Shown: piece after piece, positions 54,124 through 62,700 of the stretch | How positions within the stretch are numbered: position 1 is the first letter of the stretch | Layout: each line of letters opens with the position of its first letter | Source of the DNA: Actinomycetota bacterium | Lineage (GTDB): Bacteria > Actinomycetota > CADDZG01 > JAHWKV01 > JAOPZY01 | Direction: 5' to 3' | Assembly (NCBI GenBank): GCA_035765775.1 | Contig: DASTWV010000059.1 | Span: 62,001-126,000, forward strand | DNA length: 64,000 nucleotides | Translations under genes and position numbers: made by a program | Notes under the pieces: model-generated | What the model was told of the DNA's origin: nothing | What the model saw: the letters and a program-made list of their open reading frames with translations, nothing else | Databases searched by the model: none

Positions 54124-55017
54124 ATGGGTGTGCTGGACGAGGTACAGGAAGCAGTGGCGGCCGTGGCGGCGTCGGCCGGGCCGTCGGTCGTCGGGATCGG
54201 CAGTGGCGGCGGCCGGGGATCCGGGATTGTCCTCGGGGAGGGCACGGTGCTCACCAATGCCCACAACCTGCGGGGCGGGGAGGTCACTGTGGTGTTCCCC
54301 GAGGGGCACAGTGAGGTGGGCACCGTCAAAGGCGTCGACATCGAGGGCGACCTGGCCGTCATTGCGGTGGGCACCGGCGATGCACCGGCCCTGGCGTGGT
54401 CGGAGGCGGCAGTGGGGCTGGGCACGCCGGTCTTCGCCCTCGCCAACCGCAGCGGCCGGGGACTCCGGGTGACCCAGGGGTTCGTCTCGTCAGTCGGGCG
54501 GGCATTCCGGGGTCCCCGGGGCCGGACCATCGCCGGGACCGTCGAGCACACCGCCCCGATGGCGCACGGATCCTCGGGCGGGCCGATCGTGGATGCCACC
54601 GGCAAGCTGCTGGGCATCAACACCAACCGGGCGGGCGAGGGCTTCTACCAGGCGCTGCCCGCCGACGAGGACCTGGCCCGCCGGGTCGCCGCCCTCGGGC
54701 GGGGCGAGGCCCCCTACCGGCCCCGCCTCGGCCTGGGCATCATCCCCGGCCGGATGGCGCGCAGGCTGCGCCAGGCGGTCGGCCTGCCGGAGCGGGACGG
54801 CCTCCTGGTGCGGGAGGTCGAGGAGGGCGGCGCCGGTGCGGCCGCCGGCCTGCAGCAGGGCGACTACATCGTCGCTGCGGCCGGCAAGGGCCTTGCCACC
54901 GTGGAAGACCTGCAGAACGCCATGGAGGCCCTCGCGCCGGGCGCAACCCTGCAGCTCACCGTGGTGCGGGGGGCCGAGGAGCGGGCGGTCACCCTGACGC
55001 TGCCCGACGCGGGGTAG
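54124..55017 (+). CDS. HtrA-like serine protease with PDZ domain
   Basis: 297 residues from ATG 54124 (GAGGAGG upstream). Trypsin-like domain with catalytic triad candidates His in VLTNAHNL, Asp in DIEGDLAVIAV and Ser in HGSSGGPI, then a PDZ domain (LLVREVEEGGAGAAAGLQQGDYIVAAAGKGL). No signal peptide or membrane segment, unlike most HtrA proteins, so it should act in the cytoplasm. Confidence 0.88.
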   Translation: MGVLDEVQEAVAAVAASAGPSVVGIGSGGGRGSGIVLGEGTVLTNAHNLRGGEVTVVFPEGHSEVGTVKGVDIEGDLAVIAVGTGDAPALAWSEAAVGLGTPVFALANRSGRGLRVTQGFVSSVGRAFRGPRGRTIAGTVEHTAPMAHGSSGGPIVDATGKLLGINTNRAGEGFYQALPADEDLARRVAALGRGEAPYRPRLGLGIIPGRMARRLRQAVGLPERDGLLVREVEEGGAGAAAGLQQGDYIVAAAGKGLATVEDLQNAMEALAPGATLQLTVVRGAEERAVTLTLPDAG

Positions 55018-55079
55018 CCGGCCGACGCACGGGCTGACCGGTGGCGCGATGTCTCCATAGTTGATACATCGCGCCATCG

Positions 55080-56735
55080 CTATCGAGCTGGTTTCCCAGA
55101 CCGGAGCTGGCCCACCGTCTGCTCGACCCCCTCGATGAGTGCCCGCAGGCGGTGGGCGGGCAGCTCCAGGAGGGAACCGTCCAGCTCGCCGGGGCGCATC
55201 CCGACCGCCTCGATGAGCGCCCTGGCCTCGTTCTTCGTGCACCGGGTGCCCTGGCGCTCGCCGAGGGCGCAGAGGCCTTCGCGCCACGCGTTGCGCAGCC
55301 GGGCTGAAAGGTGGTCCTGCAGCCAGGCCAGCACCCAGCCGGCGGCATCCCGGGAGGCATCGGGACGCACCGGGAGGGCGATGAGGAGTCCGATCCCGTC
55401 CCGGGCGGCCGGGCAGGCGACCTCCAGGGCGAAGCGGGCGGTGACGAGGCGGCGGAACGGCTCGCCCTGGATCACGGCGAGGGCCCGGGCATCGCCCACC
55501 AGCGCCACCTGGGAGCGCCCGGGCGCCGCCATCAGCACCCGGCCCGCCGAGGCACCGAAGTGGTGGCCGAGATCGACGATCAGTTCAGCCGGCCACCGCT
55601 TCGCCGGCGACTCCCCTGCAGCTTCGAGGAGATCCTGCGCCCGCACCCACTCCCCCGCGCCTTCCCGGGCGGCAAGGGCCTCCGCTACGGGCGGCGGCAA
55701 CGACTGGGCGGCGCTCTGCGTGCTGGCCGCCCCCCGGGAGTAGATGCGGGGGTCCGCCGCCTTGCGGGCCAGCGCCTGCAGGGCGGGTCGTGTACGACGC
55801 GTCGGACGGCACACCCACAGGGCGCTGCTGGACCCGATGGCGTGGGCGCCCTCGTACCGGTTGAAGCCGGGCAGGAGGGCCTCCAGCACCAGGTGCTGGC
55901 GGGTCAGGAATTCCTGGACGGATATGAGGCGGTCGGGCGACCGGTCGTTCACGCCGTAGCAGAACAGCAGCGATGCCCCCGGGCGCTCGCCCAGGGTCTC
56001 GACCCCCCGGCGCACGAACAGCTCGATGCCCTCCTGGCTGTAGGGAGGATCGGTGAAGACCAGGTCGGCGCTGCCGGCCACCGATGCCGGAAGACCCAGG
56101 CGGAGATCGGCCGCCACCAACCGGAGTCCGAGACCCAGCCGGTCGCTGACGCCGTCGAGGTGCTCCAGCAGGCGCTGGTCGATGTCCACCACGGTGACCT
56201 GAGCGCGCGGCGCCAGGAGCGCGGTGGCAACGCCGGTGAGGTCGTGGTCGCCGAGCATCACGAGGCGTGCCCCCGCCAGCTCGTAGTGCTCCAGCAGGTA
56301 CTCGGCCCGGGCGAGGATGGTGGCAGTGGTCGCCGGGACGTGATCCAGGTTCCACACCGACGGCGGCCGGGTGGCGGCCATCTCCTCCAGGATCATGTGG
56401 ACTTCCTGGGCCCGCGGTGCCGTGCCCACCGCGATGGCGGAGCGCAGCGCCGCCCGGGCGTCCGGCTCCAGCGGTCCCACCGCGCCCGACGCCGGGGCGA
56501 CGCCCAGGCCCTCGAGCACCTCGACCACCCGGCGGTGGGGCACGCCGCTGCCCTCCACCAGCTCGCCGAGGGTCACCGCACCGGAGGCATCGCCGAGGAT
56601 CCGCAGCAGCCGCCGGACCGGGGCGAACTGCACCCCGAGCTCTGACCGGAGCCGATCGACCCCCTGGACCGTCGCTTCGCCGCAGGCTGCGCTCCCTTCG
56701 CCGCTGGCTCCGCGGGCTCCGCTGTCTGCATCCAC
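55080..56735 (-). CDS. Branched-polyamine synthase (BpsA)-like protein with long C-terminal extension
   Basis: 551 residues. N-terminal winged helix (VRRLLRILGDASGAVTLGELVEGSGVPHRRVVEVLEGLG), then a Rossmann aminopropyltransferase domain with LVMLGDHDLTGVATALL, VTVVDIDQRLLEHL, the VFTDPPYSQEGIELFVRRG motif and NRYEGAHAIGSS. This is the BpsA (N4-bis(aminopropyl)spermidine synthase) layout, usually about 350 residues. Here some 200 extra residues follow, without a known domain (RVLMAAPGRSQVALVGDARALAV ... RLRNAWREGLCALG). Confidence 0.8.
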   Translation of the reverse strand: MDADSGARGASGEGSAACGEATVQGVDRLRSELGVQFAPVRRLLRILGDASGAVTLGELVEGSGVPHRRVVEVLEGLGVAPASGAVGPLEPDARAALRSAIAVGTAPRAQEVHMILEEMAATRPPSVWNLDHVPATTATILARAEYLLEHYELAGARLVMLGDHDLTGVATALLAPRAQVTVVDIDQRLLEHLDGVSDRLGLGLRLVAADLRLGLPASVAGSADLVFTDPPYSQEGIELFVRRGVETLGERPGASLLFCYGVNDRSPDRLISVQEFLTRQHLVLEALLPGFNRYEGAHAIGSSSALWVCRPTRRTRPALQALARKAADPRIYSRGAASTQSAAQSLPPPVAEALAAREGAGEWVRAQDLLEAAGESPAKRWPAELIVDLGHHFGASAGRVLMAAPGRSQVALVGDARALAVIQGEPFRRLVTARFALEVACPAARDGIGLLIALPVRPDASRDAAGWVLAWLQDHLSARLRNAWREGLCALGERQGTRCTKNEARALIEAVGMRPGELDGSLLELPAHRLRALIEGVEQTVGQLRSGKPAR

Positions 56736-56773
56736 GGCGCCAGGGTAGCGGGACGGGGGCTACGCTCCCCCGC

Positions 56774-57592
56774 ATGGCCCCCCTGCCCACCGGCGAGCTG
56801 GTCGCCGCCGACGCCTACCTCGACCTGGCCCCCCGGATCGACTCCGATCTGGTCGAGACCGACGCCTTCCGGCTCTTCCTCAGCCGGGCGCCCTGGCCCT
56901 ACTACGCCCGGCCCCGGTCGGACCTGAAGCGCAGCTTGTGGACCGAAGACATTGCCGAGGTGCTGGCGCGCTTCGGGGACGCGGGCGTCGACCCGGCCCT
57001 CGAATGGATCGCCGAGGTGCGCCCCGAGCTGGCCCGGATGGCAGCGGTCAGCGGCTGGTCGGTGACCACCCACCCCCTGATGGTCGCCGATCCCGCCCGG
57101 GTCGAGTCCCCGGACCCCGCCCCGGCGACGCTGCGGGTGCTCGACCCTCTGGAGGATGCGGTGGTGGCCGCCCGGGCCGTCGCCGAGGTGTCCTTCGAGG
57201 CCGGTGGCACCGACCCGGGCGGGGAGGGTCCGGCGCACCGGGACCGGGCCGCCGCGGCCCTGGCACCCGGGCTGGCCGCCCACCTCCGCTACCGGTTGCT
57301 CAGCGGGGCGAGCGTCACCGCGGTGGCCGAGCTCCCGGGCGAGGGGGTGGTGGCCACCGCCACCTACCACCCCGTGGGCGACACCGCCGAGGTGCTGGCG
57401 GTGGCCACGCTGCCCTCCGCCCGGCGGCGGGGCCTGGCCGGGGCGCTCACCGCCCTCCTCGCCCGCCACGCCGGCGGGCACGGCGTCACGACCCTCCTGC
57501 TCACCGCCCAGGGCCCCCGGGTCGCCCGGCTGTACGCCAGCGTGGGCTTCCGCCGGTTGGGCACGGCGTGCGCCGCCCAGAGGGCCCTGTGA
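56774..57592 (+). CDS. GNAT-family acetyltransferase
   Basis: 272 residues. The C-terminal GNAT domain has the acetyl-CoA loop LPSARRRGLAGALTALL and the end GPRVARLYASVGFRRLG. The N-terminal 100 residues resemble a degenerate GNAT or unrelated helical module. Acceptor unknown. Overlaps the FGGY kinase start by 4 bases and should be co-transcribed with it. Confidence 0.85.
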   Translation: MAPLPTGELVAADAYLDLAPRIDSDLVETDAFRLFLSRAPWPYYARPRSDLKRSLWTEDIAEVLARFGDAGVDPALEWIAEVRPELARMAAVSGWSVTTHPLMVADPARVESPDPAPATLRVLDPLEDAVVAARAVAEVSFEAGGTDPGGEGPAHRDRAAAALAPGLAAHLRYRLLSGASVTAVAELPGEGVVATATYHPVGDTAEVLAVATLPSARRRGLAGALTALLARHAGGHGVTTLLLTAQGPRVARLYASVGFRRLGTACAAQRAL

Positions 57593-58938
57593 GCCTCCTG
57601 CTGGGCATCGACATCGGGACCTCCCGGTGCAAAGCACTGCTGATCGACCGCAGCGGAGCGGCGCAGGCCGGGGCAGCGGTTCCGACGCCGTTCGCCGACA
57701 CCCCGGCCGGCACCGAGATGGGCCTCGACGCACTGTGGTCGGGGCTCGCCGGCGTCATCGAGGAACTCGGCCTGGCGGTCGCCGATGTGTCCGCCATCGG
57801 CATCTGCGGCATGGCCGAGTGCGGCGCCCCGCTCGACGCCCGCGGCCTGGCGCTGGCACCGGTGATTGCCTGGCACGACCCCCGAGGTGCGGAGGTGAGC
57901 GAGCACCTGGAGGCTGCCTTCGGCGACGCCATCGGCCTGCGCACCGGCCAGCGCCCCCGACCGGTGTCGACGGTGGCCAAGCTCGGCTGGCTGAGGGAGC
58001 ACGGCTGCCCCGAACCTGCCCGGTGGCTCGGTGTGCCGGAACTCTGCCTGTGGCGGCTGAGCGGGGCCGAGACGACCGAACATTCCCTGGCCTCCCGGAC
58101 CGGCTGCTGGGACGTCCTGGAGCAGGAGTGGCTGGAGGACATCGCCGGGGCGGCGGGGTTCTCGACGACGGTCTTCCCGCCGGTCCGCCCGGCCGGGAGC
58201 ACGATGGGGCGGGTGACGGCGGAGGCGGCGGCGGCGTTCGGCGTCCCCGGGGGCGTCCCGGTCACGCTGGCCGGCCATGACCACCTCGCCGGGGCTCTCG
58301 GGGCCGGAGCGGGGCCGGGCGACCTGGTGAACTCGGTCGGCACCGCCGAGACCGTCGTGGGCACCGCCGCCGGGCGGCCCGACCTGCGGGTGGCCCTGCA
58401 CCGCCGGACGCCAGTGTCGGTGTCGCTCGGGGGCGCCGGGTGGACGGTGATGGGGGGCGCCGCCCGGGCCGGGGTGATCCTCACCCGGGCCGCCGGGCTC
58501 CTGGGGTGCTCATTCGCAGAACTGGACGCCCTCGCCCTGGGGGCGCAGCCCATCGAGGCCGCTCCCTTGCTGCCCGTGCTGCAGTCAGGTGCCGAGGTGG
58601 CCCTCCCGGAGGCGAGCCCGGGGGCCGTGTGGCGGGGCCTCCTCGAAGCGCTGGCGGCCCGGACGGCCGAGACCGTCCACCGGGTGCGGGCCTTGGCGCA
58701 GGCGGACCGGGTCGTGGTGATCGGCGGCGGCTCACGCAGCATCCCGTGGCTGCAGGCGAAGACCGCGGCGGTCGGGCTCCCGCTGGCCCGCCTCGCCGAC
58801 GCCCGGTCGGGCGACTACGCCGCCGCCCGGGGCGCAGCCGTGCTGGCGGGCGTGGCGGCGGGGTGGTGGACGGAAGCATCGGACGCGCCCGAGCCCGAGA
58901 TGGCGCCCGCCGCCGAGGCACGCGATCCTGGGGTGTGA
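57589..58938 (+). CDS. FGGY-family carbohydrate kinase
   Basis: 449 residues from GTG 57589. FGGY_N: LLGIDIGTSRCKALLIDRSG, GICGMAECGAPLD, VIAWHDPRGAEV. FGGY_C: TLAGHDHLAGALGAGAGPGDLVNSVGTAETV and VVVIGGGSRSIPWLQAKTAAVGLP. Phosphorylates a sugar or polyol. The substrate group (xylulose, gluconate, erythritol) is not decided by these motifs. No transporter or isomerase is adjacent. Confidence 0.88.
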   Translation: MSLLLGIDIGTSRCKALLIDRSGAAQAGAAVPTPFADTPAGTEMGLDALWSGLAGVIEELGLAVADVSAIGICGMAECGAPLDARGLALAPVIAWHDPRGAEVSEHLEAAFGDAIGLRTGQRPRPVSTVAKLGWLREHGCPEPARWLGVPELCLWRLSGAETTEHSLASRTGCWDVLEQEWLEDIAGAAGFSTTVFPPVRPAGSTMGRVTAEAAAAFGVPGGVPVTLAGHDHLAGALGAGAGPGDLVNSVGTAETVVGTAAGRPDLRVALHRRTPVSVSLGGAGWTVMGGAARAGVILTRAAGLLGCSFAELDALALGAQPIEAAPLLPVLQSGAEVALPEASPGAVWRGLLEALAARTAETVHRVRALAQADRVVVIGGGSRSIPWLQAKTAAVGLPLARLADARSGDYAAARGAAVLAGVAAGWWTEASDAPEPEMAPAAEARDPGV

Positions 58939-59032
58939 TCCGTCTCGGGGGGTCGTCGGGTACGCCTTCGAAGGGCCGTTCCCGCTGACCACCTGGAGGG
59001 TCCCGGATCAGGGCGCCATTTACGCCGTTGTA

Positions 59033-59452
59033 TTGGCCGGGGCGGGCGCCCAGTTCGCCACCGAGCCGGAGCCGGGGACGGTGCTGCACATCGATCACAG
59101 CGACAACCTGGCCGGTGACGGCTTCCCCTGGGAGAGCAAGTTCGCCGGCTGTTGGGTGCAGTTCGCCGGCTCCCGGGAGGCACTTGCCGTCGCCGCCTTC
59201 CTGCGCTGCCCGACCCGCTCGATGCGGGAACAGATCACCGCCGAGCTCCAGCGCTTCTACGACCCGCCGTGCGGCGACCGGTTGTACGAGGAGCCTCCGA
59301 AGGGCGATGACCCCCCGGGCGGTTCCCGGGTCCCCGCCCGGCCCCGGCCTCCCCTGCTCCCGCCGGCCGCCGCGGCCGAGCAGGCCGAGGCCGAAGATGT
59401 CAACCCCTCATGGGTTGGCCCGGGAGGCCCAGCATCCGCCGGGCCGTCGTGA
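59033..59452 (+). CDS. Hypothetical protein, start uncertain
   Basis: 139 residues from TTG 59033. The same frame reads upstream as sensible protein (GYAFEGPFPLTTWRVPDQGAIYAVVLAG) back to about 58950, yet has no ATG, GTG or TTG there. Translation may start at CTG 58928, or a base is missing near 58940. The middle has VLHIDHSDNLAGDGFPW and the tail is Pro-rich. Its 3' end overlaps the convergent uracil-DNA glycosylase gene by 53 bases. Function unknown. Confidence 0.55.
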   Translation: MAGAGAQFATEPEPGTVLHIDHSDNLAGDGFPWESKFAGCWVQFAGSREALAVAAFLRCPTRSMREQITAELQRFYDPPCGDRLYEEPPKGDDPPGGSRVPARPRPPLLPPAAAAEQAEAEDVNPSWVGPGGPASAGPS

Positions 59453-60098
59453 AGATCATGTCGAAGGCGGCCTCGCTCAGCAGCCCGGTGGCCGTGTTGC
59501 GCTGTGAGGGGTGGTACGAGCCCAGCAGCTGGTAGCGTCCCGCCCCCACCGGGGCGACCGCCCCGTGCCCGAACAGCGGGCGCCCCCGGCCCCGCTCGCC
59601 CAGGGCACGCAGCACCCCGTCCCACCCGAAACCGCCCAGGGCGAGGATGACCTCGACCGACGGCAGGGCCGCCAGCTCGGCGGACAGGTAGCCCAGGCAG
59701 CGGTCCCGCTCCTCGGGCAGCGGCTTGTTGTCCGGCGGGGCGCAGCGGACCACCGCGGTGACGTAGCAGTCGGTCAGCACCAGGCCGTCGTCGGTGGACC
59801 GGGATGTGGGCTGGTTGGCGAAGCCCGCCCGGTGCAGCGCCCGGTACAGCCAGTCGCCCGAGGGATCGCCGGTGAAGATCCGCCCGGTCCGGTTGCCGCC
59901 GTTGGCCGCCGGGGCGAGCCCCACGATCAGCAGGCGGGCGGCGGGATCGCCGAAGCCGGGCACCGGGCGCGCCCAGTAGGTCTGGCCCCGGAACCGGGCG
60001 GGCGGCGCAGCGGCGGCCGCCTCCCGCCAGGCCACCAGCCGGGGGCAGCGCCGGCAGGACACCACCGCCGCCGAGATCGCCGGGAGCCCCTCGTCCAT
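59400..60098 (-). CDS. Uracil-DNA glycosylase, family 5 (UDGb type)
   Basis: 232 residues from ATG 60098 (GGGAG upstream). Four Cys for the FeS cluster region include VVSCRRCPRLVAWR. Motif A is VGLAPAANGGNRTGRIFTGDPSGDWL and motif B is GSYHPSQRNTATG, the signature of family 5 UDGs. It removes uracil and other deaminated bases from DNA. Confidence 0.9.
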   Translation of the reverse strand: MDEGLPAISAAVVSCRRCPRLVAWREAAAAAPPARFRGQTYWARPVPGFGDPAARLLIVGLAPAANGGNRTGRIFTGDPSGDWLYRALHRAGFANQPTSRSTDDGLVLTDCYVTAVVRCAPPDNKPLPEERDRCLGYLSAELAALPSVEVILALGGFGWDGVLRALGERGRGRPLFGHGAVAPVGAGRYQLLGSYHPSQRNTATGLLSEAAFDMIFTTARRMLGLPGQPMRG

Positions 60099-60215
60099 GA
60101 CCGCCGCAGACTCCCACAGCAGCAAAGCGCGATCCTGGACTGGCGCAACGAACCCTGGGCAGAGCCCAGAAGAGTCAGGCAGAGCCGGGCAGAGACGGAC
60201 AGAGAGGGGAGCGGC

Positions 60216-61409
60216 ATGGAATTCGGCCTCACGGAGGAGCAGCGCGACCTGCAGAAGTGGGCCCACGAGTTCGCCGAGAAGGAGATCCGGCCGGTCGCGC
60301 CCTACTACGACGAGACCGAGGAGTTCCCCTGGGAGGTGCTGAAGAAGGCTGCCCAGGTGGGCCTCTACTCCCTCGACGTCTACTACCAGGCCGCCGGCGA
60401 CACCAGCGGGCTCACCCTGCCGCTCATCATGGAGGAGCTGTACTGGGGCTGCGCCGGCATCGCCCTCGCCATCAGCGGCACCGGTCTCCCGCTCATGGCC
60501 CTGTGGAGCGGCGGCACGCCGGACCAGCTGCAAACCTGGGCGCCCCGCATGATCGGCACGCCCGACGACCCGCAGATCGCCGCCTTCGCCGTCACCGAGC
60601 CGCAGTCCGGCTCGGACGTCTCCAGCCTCCGCACCCGGGCCCGCCGGGAAGGCGACGAATGGGTCATCAGCGGCCGCAAAGTGTTCATCACCAACGGGGG
60701 CCTGGCCGACATCCACATCGTGGTGGCCACCGTCGATCCCGAGCTCGGCCACCGGGGCCAGGCCTCGTTCATCGTCCCCCGGGACACGCCCGGCTTCGCC
60801 CAAGGCAAGAAGGAGAAGAAGCTGGGCATCCGGGCCTCGCACACCGCCGAGCTGCTCCTCGACGACGTCCGGATCCCGGTCGACAACATCCTGGGGGGCA
60901 TCGACAAGTTCGAGGCCAGGCTGGCCCGGGCACGGTCCGGGCAGTCCAGCGGCCGGGCGTCCTCGGCTCTGCGCACCTTCGAGGTCACCCGGCCCCTGGT
61001 GGGCATCTCGGCGGTGGGCATCGCCCGGGCCGCCTTCGAGTTCGCCCTCGACTACGCCAAGCAGCGCACCCAGTTCGGCAAGCGCATCATCGAGCACGAG
61101 TCGGTGGGCAACATCCTCGCCGACATGGCCACCGAGATCGACGCCGCCCGCCTCCTGGCCTACCGGGCCGCCTGGATGGGGGCCTCGGGGGCGCCCTATG
61201 TCCACGCCGAGGGATCGATGAGCAAGCTGAAGGCGGCCGAGGTGGCCGTCCGGGTGACCGAGCGGGCAGTCCAGGTCCTGGGCGGCTACGGCTACATCCG
61301 CGACTTCCCGGTCGAGAAGTGGTACCGGGACGCCAAGATCTACACGATCTTCGAAGGCACCTCAGAGATCCAGCGGCTGGTGATCGCCCGGGCGTTGGCG
61401 GGCGACTAA
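60216..61409 (+). CDS. Acyl-CoA dehydrogenase
   Basis: 397 residues from ATG 60216. FAD-dependent beta-oxidation-type enzyme: N-terminal LTEEQRDLQKWAHEFAEKEI, FAVTEPQSGSDVSSLRTRARR, KVFITNGGLADI, KLGIRASHTAELLLDDVRIP, QFGKRIIEHES, GGYGYIRDFPVEKWYRDAKI with YTIFEGTSEIQRLVIAR near the end (catalytic Glu in the FEGTSEIQ segment). Substrate chain length not resolved. Monocistronic. Confidence 0.93.
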   Translation: MEFGLTEEQRDLQKWAHEFAEKEIRPVAPYYDETEEFPWEVLKKAAQVGLYSLDVYYQAAGDTSGLTLPLIMEELYWGCAGIALAISGTGLPLMALWSGGTPDQLQTWAPRMIGTPDDPQIAAFAVTEPQSGSDVSSLRTRARREGDEWVISGRKVFITNGGLADIHIVVATVDPELGHRGQASFIVPRDTPGFAQGKKEKKLGIRASHTAELLLDDVRIPVDNILGGIDKFEARLARARSGQSSGRASSALRTFEVTRPLVGISAVGIARAAFEFALDYAKQRTQFGKRIIEHESVGNILADMATEIDAARLLAYRAAWMGASGAPYVHAEGSMSKLKAAEVAVRVTERAVQVLGGYGYIRDFPVEKWYRDAKIYTIFEGTSEIQRLVIARALAGD

Positions 61410-61416
61410 CCCGCTT

Positions 61417-61611
61417 CTAGCAGGCCAGGTTCGACCCGTCGGCGAGGTAGGGGATCTTGGCCGCCGTGTCCCGGAACCCGCACCCGACTGTGCCGTTCCA
61501 GTTCACGATCAACACCAGCGATGCGCTGACCAGCGCAAGAAGGGCGATGTGGCGCATGGCCCCCCGGTCTCCGGAGAGAACCCTGCGCATCCGCCGGCGT
61601 CCCTCGCCCAT
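61417..61611 (-). CDS. 64-residue membrane protein
   Basis: Starts at ATG 61611: MGEGRRRMRRVLSGDRGAM, then one membrane helix (about 21-36, HIALLALVSASLVLIV) and a short outer tail with two Cys (GTVGCGF ... SNLAC). It converges on the acyl-CoA dehydrogenase (7-base gap). The start overlaps a palindrome ATACCGTAGGTAT (61610-61622). No family recognised. Confidence 0.5.
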   Translation of the reverse strand: MGEGRRRMRRVLSGDRGAMRHIALLALVSASLVLIVNWNGTVGCGFRDTAAKIPYLADGSNLAC

Positions 61612-61747
61612 ACCGTAGGTATCGGCGCCCGGGCTAGCCCGGCACATCGACCATATGGGGGACCCGAGGGACCCGGCCTCCTCAACGCAGTCACAGATTC
61701 CGCCGATATCGTGAGGAGGAGTAGTCACCCCTAGAAGGAGGCGTGCG

Positions 61748-62662
61748 ATGGGCGGGGTATGGGAGCGGAGCTTCCGGATCCTCCGGGCCAGCTGGGACGT
61801 GTTGAGGCAGGACAAGGAGCTGCTGGTGCTGCCACTGCTCGCCATGCTGTGCATGGTCCTGGCCGCCATCCCGCTGCTGGGCGGCGTGGCGAGCATCGGC
61901 CACGTGACGCTCAACTCCACCTCGGCCAGCCACGGTCTCAACGCCGTGCAGTGGCTGCTCCTGGCGATCTACTACGTGGCGGTGTATGCCATCGGGATCT
62001 TCTTCAGCTCGGCGGTGGTCGCCGCCGCCACCATCCGCCTCCAGGGCGGCGACCCGACCCTCTCCGAGGCCTTCGGGATCGCCTTCAGCAAGATCCACAA
62101 GATCCTGGGCTGGGCAGTCGTCTCCGCCACTGTCGGGCTCGTGCTGCGGGCGCTGGAGCAGAAGGCGGGCATCTTCGGGCGCATCGCCATCTTCCTGGTG
62201 GGCGTGGCCTGGGGGGTCGTCACGTTCTTCGTGGTGCCCGTGCTGCTCTACGAGGACTTCGGTGTCTTCGGATCGGTGAAGCGCTCGGGCTCCCTGTTCA
62301 AGCAGCGCTGGGGCGAGCAGTTTGTGGGCAACGGCTCCATCGGCCTCGCCCTGTTCCTGTTGATGCTGCTCCCGATCATGGCCGCCGTCGCCATCGCCGC
62401 CACCGGGGCGACCGCCATCGGGATCGCGGTGGGCGCCGTCGGCCTGCTGGCGGTCTTCAGCCTCGGGTCGGTGATGTCGGGCATCTTCAACGCCGCCTTG
62501 TACCGCTACGCCACCACCGGGGCGCTGTCCGGCCCGTTCCGCGAGAGCGACCTCAGCGGGGCCTTCCGCCCCCGCCGGATGCCGCGCTCCGGTGGCCGCG
62601 GGCTGGGTGGGGGCTTCGGCGGGCTCAAGGGCCCGGGCGGCTTCAGCGGGGGTGGGTTCTAG
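61748..62662 (+). CDS. DUF6159-like multipass membrane protein
   Basis: 304 residues after a GAAGGAGG site. Begins MGGVWERSFRILRASWDVLRQDKELLVLPLLAMLCM, the usual start of this actinobacterial family. Six membrane segments are followed by a Gly-rich tail (RSGGRGLGGGFGGLKGPGG). Function unknown. Confidence 0.8.
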   Translation: MGGVWERSFRILRASWDVLRQDKELLVLPLLAMLCMVLAAIPLLGGVASIGHVTLNSTSASHGLNAVQWLLLAIYYVAVYAIGIFFSSAVVAAATIRLQGGDPTLSEAFGIAFSKIHKILGWAVVSATVGLVLRALEQKAGIFGRIAIFLVGVAWGVVTFFVVPVLLYEDFGVFGSVKRSGSLFKQRWGEQFVGNGSIGLALFLLMLLPIMAAVAIAATGATAIGIAVGAVGLLAVFSLGSVMSGIFNAALYRYATTGALSGPFRESDLSGAFRPRRMPRSGGRGLGGGFGGLKGPGGFSGGGF

Positions 62663-62687
62663 AGGAGGAGGGTTCTAGAGGAGGAGG
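62657..62687. repeat. 16-bp tandem repeat over a stop codon
   Basis: TTCTAGAGGAGGAGG occurs at 62657-62671 and 62673-62687 (period 16). The first copy includes the TAG stop of the DUF6159-like gene. A simple slippage duplication. Confidence 0.8.
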
Positions 62688-62700
62688 TTCGAGAGCAGCG

